A stretch of DNA of 64,000 bases from assembly GCF_001722335.1 (NCBI RefSeq), contig NZ_MIHA01000017.1, forward strand, positions 62,001 to 126,000, in the 5' to 3' direction. The position numbers were made by a program, and so were the translations under genes. The notes beneath the pieces are model-generated. The model searched no databases and was not told where the DNA came from. It saw only the letters and a program-made list of their open reading frames with translations. Below, piece after piece: positions 60,393 through 64,000 of the stretch. This DNA comes from Mycolicibacterium flavescens (GTDB lineage Bacteria > Actinomycetota > Actinomycetes > Mycobacteriales > Mycobacteriaceae). How positions within the stretch are numbered: the first letter of the stretch is position 1; every line of letters begins with the position of its first letter.

Positions 60393-61392
60393 CTACGGCC
60401 GGTGTCTTCGACAGCTGTTCACCGAGCACAGTGGCCGCGTGATCCGCCTCGTCGGCGGCGTCGATGTACCGCTGCTGCATCCCGCCCGGACCGACCGTGT
60501 CGGCCAGCCTGCGCGACATCTTGGCCTTCTCCCGCAGACTGCGCAGCGCGATCCACAACGCACCCTCGATCTCGCTGTCACGCGCCTTGAGCAGTGAGTC
60601 GGCCGTCCAGGCGTGCCCGACGTGGCAGCGGTAACTCTTCGAGTCGACCTCGATCAGCGATCCGTTGCAGTCCGGGCAGATGTAACCGGAGTGCGGGCCC
60701 AACGCCTCGGAGTCGAACGTCGTCGAGAACCGGCGGCCCATGGCGATCCGGTTCTCCAGTTCCATGGTGTTGTCGGGTTCCATGTCCCCCACCTCGTTCC
60801 GTTGTCCGAGCAGTTCCGCCAACACCGGGCCGATCGCGCCGGCGTCGGCCTGGCGGTCGGCCACGCCGGCGTCGATCGCGTTCAGCGGCATCGCCGAGAA
60901 CAGCGCGTCGTCGGGATTCTGGACGATGGTGCTGCCGCCGCGGGAGCGGATGGCCGCGGCGCCCAGCACGCCGTCATCGAGGACGCCGGACAGCAGTACG
61001 CCGATCGCGTTCGGGCCGAAACTCAGCGCGACCGAACGGAACAGCGCGTTGATGGCGGGGCGGTAGCCGTTCTCGGTGGGCCCCTGCGAGAGCACGAGGT
61101 GACTGTCATGGGCCATCAGATGCCGGTCGGGCAGACAGACGTAGATGTGTCCCGGCATGATCGGCGCCCCGTCGACGGCTGCCTCCGCGCGCAGGGGCCC
61201 GCCTCGGTCGAGGATCCTGGCCAGCACACTGGGCGCGTTGGGCGGCATGTGCAGCACGACGAGCACGGCGTAGGGCAGGTCGGCGGGCAGACCGGCCGCC
61301 ATCCGGGTGAGCGCTTCGACGCCGCCGGCGGACGCGCCGACCGCAACTAGTCTTCGTGGCCGTTGCGGTTGTGCCGATTGCGGGTTCGCCAT
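60373..61392 (-). CDS. CheB-type methylesterase without receiver domain
   Basis: A 339-residue protein. The N-terminal 190 residues are a CheB methylesterase with catalytic Ser21 in GASAGG, His48 in VVLHMP and Asp140 in SGVLDDG. The usual N-terminal receiver is absent. The C-terminal part adds a zinc-ribbon-like cluster (C239-P-D-C242 and C256-H-V-G-H260) and helices. It precedes the STAS-HATPase and CheR genes in one operon. A SigF-like promoter lies just upstream. Confidence 0.9.
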   Translation of the reverse strand: MANPQSAQPQRPRRLVAVGASAGGVEALTRMAAGLPADLPYAVLVVLHMPPNAPSVLARILDRGGPLRAEAAVDGAPIMPGHIYVCLPDRHLMAHDSHLVLSQGPTENGYRPAINALFRSVALSFGPNAIGVLLSGVLDDGVLGAAAIRSRGGSTIVQNPDDALFSAMPLNAIDAGVADRQADAGAIGPVLAELLGQRNEVGDMEPDNTMELENRIAMGRRFSTTFDSEALGPHSGYICPDCNGSLIEVDSKSYRCHVGHAWTADSLLKARDSEIEGALWIALRSLREKAKMSRRLADTVGPGGMQQRYIDAADEADHAATVLGEQLSKTPAVGELRGT

Positions 61393-61402
61393 TGGGCGAT
61401 GG

Positions 61403-61428
61403 GTACCCGATGCGGGCTCCGGTAACCC
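61403..61428 (-). promoter_or_regulatory. SigF-like promoter of the CheB cluster
   Basis: On the minus strand GGGTT (61428-61424), 15 bases, then GGGTAC (61408-61403). The SigF consensus of mycobacteria is close to GGTTT-N15-17-GGGTAY. The -10 end is 11 bases before the CheB ATG, which fits a short or absent leader. Confirmation needs transcript data. Confidence 0.45.
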
Positions 61429-62295
61429 TCAGACCTTGGCGATCACGTGTTCGGCGAACTTCTCGAGATGCCGGATCTTGACGTCGAGGGGTTCGGTGTC
61501 GGGCCCGTTGATGTACGGGATGCGGAAGCCGACGATCGCGTCGGTGACACCCTGGTCTTCGAGCCGTTTGATGCCGTCGGCGGTGTAGGCGTCGGCGGAG
61601 ATGACGTGGATCTCGAACGGTCCGGTGCGGTCCTCCTCGTCGCGGAACCGCTTGAGCCGCTTGATCAGATGGTCGAGTTCCTCGGGCTCGCCCCCGCCGT
61701 GCATCCAGCCGTCGTTGCGGGCGGCGCGGCGGAGCGCGGCGTCGGCGTGGCCGCCGATCAGGATCGGGACCGGCTCCGTCGGCGCTGGGGTCATCTTGGT
61801 CTTCGGGATGTCGTAGAACTCGCCGTGGAACTCGAAATAGTCGCCGGTGGTCAGGCCGCGGATGATGTCGATGCACTCGTCCATCCGTTTGCCCCGTTTG
61901 GCGAACGGCACGCCGACCAACTCGTAGTCCTCGGGCCACGGGCTGGTTCCCACGCCAAGCCCGAGGCGGTTGCCGAACAGCGCGGCCAGCGACCCGGCCT
62001 GCTTGGCGACCAGCGCGGGGTGCCGGATCGGCAGCTTGAGCACGAAGAAGTTGAACCGCAGGGTCGTGGTCACCGCGCTGAGCGCCGCGGCGAGGACGAA
62101 CGCCTCGACGAACGCCTTGCCGTCGAGGAATTCGCGGTTGCCGTCGGGGGTGTAGGGATACTTCGAGTCGGACTCGAACGGGTAGGCGACGCTGTCGGCG
62201 ATGGTCATCGCGTGATAACCAGCGGCCTCCGCGGCCTGCGCCAGCGGGATGTAGTAGGAGGGGTCGGTCATGGCTTCGGCATAGGTGAACCGCAC
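61429..62295 (-). CDS. Luciferase-like (LLM) F420-dependent oxidoreductase
   Basis: A 288-residue TIM-barrel oxidoreductase. Marks include R-F-T-Y-A-E, HAMTIADSVAYPF, LKLPIRHPALVAKQAGSL, FGNRLGLGVGTSPWPEDY and VPILIGGHADAAL. GTG at 62295 starts it, 11 bases after a KstR-like operator. In mycobacteria this group includes F420-linked oxidoreductases; the box suggests sterol or lipid related control. Confidence 0.9.
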   Translation of the reverse strand: MRFTYAEAMTDPSYYIPLAQAAEAAGYHAMTIADSVAYPFESDSKYPYTPDGNREFLDGKAFVEAFVLAAALSAVTTTLRFNFFVLKLPIRHPALVAKQAGSLAALFGNRLGLGVGTSPWPEDYELVGVPFAKRGKRMDECIDIIRGLTTGDYFEFHGEFYDIPKTKMTPAPTEPVPILIGGHADAALRRAARNDGWMHGGGEPEELDHLIKRLKRFRDEEDRTGPFEIHVISADAYTADGIKRLEDQGVTDAIVGFRIPYINGPDTEPLDVKIRHLEKFAEHVIAKV

Positions 62296-62305
62296 GACGC
62301 AATAC

Positions 62306-62319
62306 TAGAACGTGTTTCA
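62306..62319. promoter_or_regulatory. KstR-like operator
   Basis: TAGAACGTGTTTCA matches the KstR palindrome TNNAACNNGTTNNA at every defined position, and the flank ACTAGAAC agrees with the extended consensus. It is 11 bases upstream of the LLM oxidoreductase start and 42 bases from the divergent DUF4235 start. Confidence 0.7.
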
Positions 62320-62325
62320 GTTCGG

Positions 62326-62351
62326 GGTTTAGGTATTGACACATCGGGAAT
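62326..62351 (+). promoter_or_regulatory. SigF-like promoter of DUF4235 gene
   Basis: GGTTT (62326-62330), 15 bases, then GGGAAT (62346-62351). It differs from GGTTT-N15-GGGTAT only by A for T at one position. The downstream GTG is at 62361. Confidence 0.5.
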
Positions 62352-62360
62352 TTGGACGCT

Positions 62361-62627
62361 GTGAGTGCTGCCAAAGCTATGTACAAGCCCCTTGCGACGG
62401 TCAGCAGCGTCATGGGCGGGATCATCGCCGGCAAGATCTTCACCGAGATCTGGCAACGGATGCACCCGGATGACGAGGAGCCGGACCCGAAGGACCTCAG
62501 CCGGTCGACGCAGGAGGTGTTCATCGCCGCCGCGATTCAGGGGCTGCTCATCGGGGTGGTTCGCGCGGCACTGGCCCGTGGTCAGGCGAAGGGCTTTCAC
62601 GCCCTGACCAACGAGAACCCCGAGTAG
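62361..62627 (+). CDS. DUF4235 membrane protein
   Basis: An 88-residue protein with two likely membrane segments (about 8-27 and 50-70) around a charged PDDEEPDPKD loop. The DUF4235 family is common in actinobacteria and uncharacterised. GTG at 62361 starts the domain; TTG at 62352 is an alternative. A SigF-like promoter precedes it, so stress or stationary-phase induction is plausible. Confidence 0.8.
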   Translation: MSAAKAMYKPLATVSSVMGGIIAGKIFTEIWQRMHPDDEEPDPKDLSRSTQEVFIAAAIQGLLIGVVRAALARGQAKGFHALTNENPE

Positions 62628-62638
62628 TCGAGCGACAG

Positions 62639-62905
62639 CTAGAGCTCGTACGGCGGAGCGCCGACACCGACGACGCTGTGCGAACCCCACGGCGTCACCT
62701 CGGTCAGCTGGCCGTCGGCGCTGCGGTCACCGATGGAGATGTGCACCGATTGGGGCATGCGGACATCGGTGGGCAGGTCGAAAACCATTCCCCGCCAGTG
62801 GTATCGACCGTCGATCGGGTTGAGGTGACCGGTCAGCCGGACCCGCACCGCATGGTCGACGTCGTGCAACCGCGCGGCGGCCGGGCCGTCGTACACGACG
62901 GTCAT
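62639..62905 (-). CDS. DUF4873 domain protein
   Basis: An 88-residue beta-rich protein of the DUF4873 type with D-H-A-V-R-V-R-L-T-G-H and R-Y-H-W-R-G-M-V-F-D. Function unknown; the domain is often found beside or fused to monooxygenases. ATG at 62905 overlaps the diiron gene stop by ATGA. Confidence 0.8.
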   Translation of the reverse strand: MTVVYDGPAAARLHDVDHAVRVRLTGHLNPIDGRYHWRGMVFDLPTDVRMPQSVHISIGDRSADGQLTEVTPWGSHSVVGVGAPPYEL

Positions 62906-63804
62906 CCGGGCAGGAACCCGCTTCGGCGCCACATCCGGCGCGCGATCGGACCGAGCAGTCCCACCTCGTCGAGAAACGCTGCCAGCGGGGCGAATCCGTC
63001 GACCTGAGTCTGGATCCGGTGCGGGCTGCGCCGGGCCATGCGCCGGGCCTGCCTGGCGTCGAGGCCCACTCGGTGGTACTGCACCTTGTTGGTGAACAGG
63101 AACCGGAAGAAGTAACCGCCGAGCCCGTTGATGTTGGACAGCACGAACTTCGGCAGCGGCCGCATGTTCGGCACCCGCCTGCGCAGGCCGTCGCGGGCGA
63201 ACTGGATGTGCCTGGCCTCCTCGGCCACGTGAATGCGCATGAGCCGCTGCACGATCGGCTGCAATTCGTCGTCGTCCATCATCTTGCGCTGCAGCGAATC
63301 GAAGATCTCCTCGCCGATCAGCGCGGCCACCCACAGCGCGGCGCCCTGGAAGGCGAACGGCAGCGAGTTGATGATGACCCGCTGATACCACTTCGGCCGC
63401 ACCGGCTTCGCGCCGATCCGGTCGATCGCCTTTCCGAACATCACCATGTGGCGGGTCTCGTCGCCCAGCTCGGTCAGCTCGTAGTGCGTCGCGGCGGCCG
63501 TCGGGTCCTGATGCATCATCTTGCGCAGCAGCGCCTGGTTGAGGATGTTCTCGAACCAGATGCCAGCCGACAGCGTGTTGGCCAGTTCCTCGCGGGACAG
63601 CGCGATCTGCTGCTCGCGGGTCATCGCGTCCCACAGCGGGGTGCCGTACAGCGACACGACCTTCGGTGGCAGGAAGAACTTGTCGGGGTCCAGCGGCGCC
63701 GCCCAGTCGATGTCGACGACGGGTGCGTAGGACTTCTTCACCGAGCCTCTGAGCAGTCGTTCGGAGGACTGGCTGCGGGTCGGGCTCGACGCTGGGCTGG
63801 TCAT
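62902..63804 (-). CDS. AurF-type diiron oxygenase/ferritin-like protein
   Basis: A 300-residue helical protein of the AurF group. Candidate diiron ligands lie in GIWFEN, ELGDETRHM, ALIGEEIF and VAEEARH. AurF oxidises aromatic amines; the mycobacterial homologues are of unknown substrate. The ATG at 63804 is preceded by a region with repeats and promoter-like hexamers. It overlaps the downstream DUF4873 gene by ATGA, and the pair may work together. Confidence 0.88.
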   Translation of the reverse strand: MTSPASSPTRSQSSERLLRGSVKKSYAPVVDIDWAAPLDPDKFFLPPKVVSLYGTPLWDAMTREQQIALSREELANTLSAGIWFENILNQALLRKMMHQDPTAAATHYELTELGDETRHMVMFGKAIDRIGAKPVRPKWYQRVIINSLPFAFQGAALWVAALIGEEIFDSLQRKMMDDDELQPIVQRLMRIHVAEEARHIQFARDGLRRRVPNMRPLPKFVLSNINGLGGYFFRFLFTNKVQYHRVGLDARQARRMARRSPHRIQTQVDGFAPLAAFLDEVGLLGPIARRMWRRSGFLPG

Positions 63805-63837
63805 CGTTGACGGCCCCTTTCGGTGACGGTCCCCTCA

Positions 63838-63892
63838 CGGTAAGCAGCGGTCGTCATCCAGTCAATACCTGCGGTACCGCATACTTGCGGTA
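63838..63892. promoter_or_regulatory. Promoter with paired operators for the diiron gene
   Basis: On the minus strand TACCGCAAGTAT and TACCGCAGGTAT (63892-63881 and 63876-63865) are direct repeats spaced 16 bases; each has dyad character. TTGACT (63865-63860) follows as a -35 element and TTACCG (63843-63838) is a possible -10. The overlap suggests a repressor of the TetR type controls this gene. Confidence 0.55.
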
Positions 63893-63933
63893 TCGGGCCG
63901 TTTCGCGAGGTCGCGCCGGGGTAATGGCTGGGC

Positions 63934-64000
63934 ATGCAGACCGACCAGGCCGACCGGGCAGAGCAGACGCCGGACCCCGACGACCCGCGCAAACCGGATT
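63934..64000 (+). CDS. Unknown protein, 3' end outside window
   Basis: Only the first 22 residues are visible: an acidic, Gln/Asp/Pro-rich N-terminus starting MQTDQADRAEQ, running off the window. No function can be assigned. It is divergent from the diiron gene across the operator region, a position where its regulator or an electron-transfer partner might be expected. Confidence 0.4.
   Translation, partial: MQTDQADRAEQTPDPDDPRKPD

Overview
The window looks like a chromosomal segment of a fast-growing environmental mycobacterium (Mycolicibacterium-like). Support comes from very high G+C, GTG/TTG starts, ATGA/GTGA start-stop overlaps, a sigK-rskA locus, mycobacterial Ku and a LigD with polymerase-nuclease-ligase order, many acyl-CoA dehydrogenases, Baeyer-Villiger monooxygenases, F420-type luciferase-like oxidoreductases and operator sequences resembling CIRCE, KstR, SigK and SigF sites. 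The species assignment is inference; no rRNA is present.

Layout. 1-12152: one long + strand catabolic operon, entered mid-gene: Baeyer-Villiger monooxygenase, short-chain dehydrogenase, class III CoA-transferase, two pairs of acyl-CoA dehydrogenases with a Gfo/Idh-type oxidoreductase between them, a TPP enzyme and an aldehyde dehydrogenase. The gene set fits ring or chain cleavage of a ketone, CoA activation and beta-oxidation. 12153-17820: small metabolic genes (DUF1330, amidohydrolase, two-domain VOC protein, atypical SDR, S4 RNA-binding protein, BKACE family, DUF985 cupin, GNAT). 17885-20843: Hsp20 with a CIRCE operator, a double HxlR regulator and a carotenoid oxygenase. 21038-24150: GAF-ANTAR protein, secreted alpha/beta hydrolase, tRNA-Arg(CCT), ANTAR-only protein. 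24237-28262: a second Baeyer-Villiger monooxygenase with its own palindromic operator, a luciferase-like oxidoreductase and a YbdK-type ligase.

28259-30345: a compact DUF1365-sigK-rskA operon preceded by a SigK-type promoter. 30352-36347: serine hydrolase, a fused gamma-glutamylcyclotransferase/poly-gamma-glutamate hydrolase, an Nramp transporter, two small secreted paralogues, and an SDR/DapB-like pair behind a KstR-like box. 36502-48935: the NHEJ genes ku (-) and ligD (+), separated by a polyol island: sugar kinase, mannitol-type dehydrogenase, a frameshifted sorbitol-type dehydrogenase, a SorC regulator with paired operators, and a complete sugar ABC transporter. The ku start codon overlaps the kinase stop codon.

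48975-64000: RNase HI, a glyoxalase-like protein, a membrane Ser/Thr kinase with a Kelch sensor domain convergent with an FHA-HTH protein, a two-component system, an AraC regulator, a CheB / STAS-HATPase / CheR-PAS signalling cluster with a SigF-like promoter, a luciferase-like oxidoreductase under a KstR-like box, DUF4235, DUF4873 and an AurF-type diiron protein. No CRISPR array, insertion sequence, prophage or rRNA was seen, and no gene-free stretch exceeds 300 bases.
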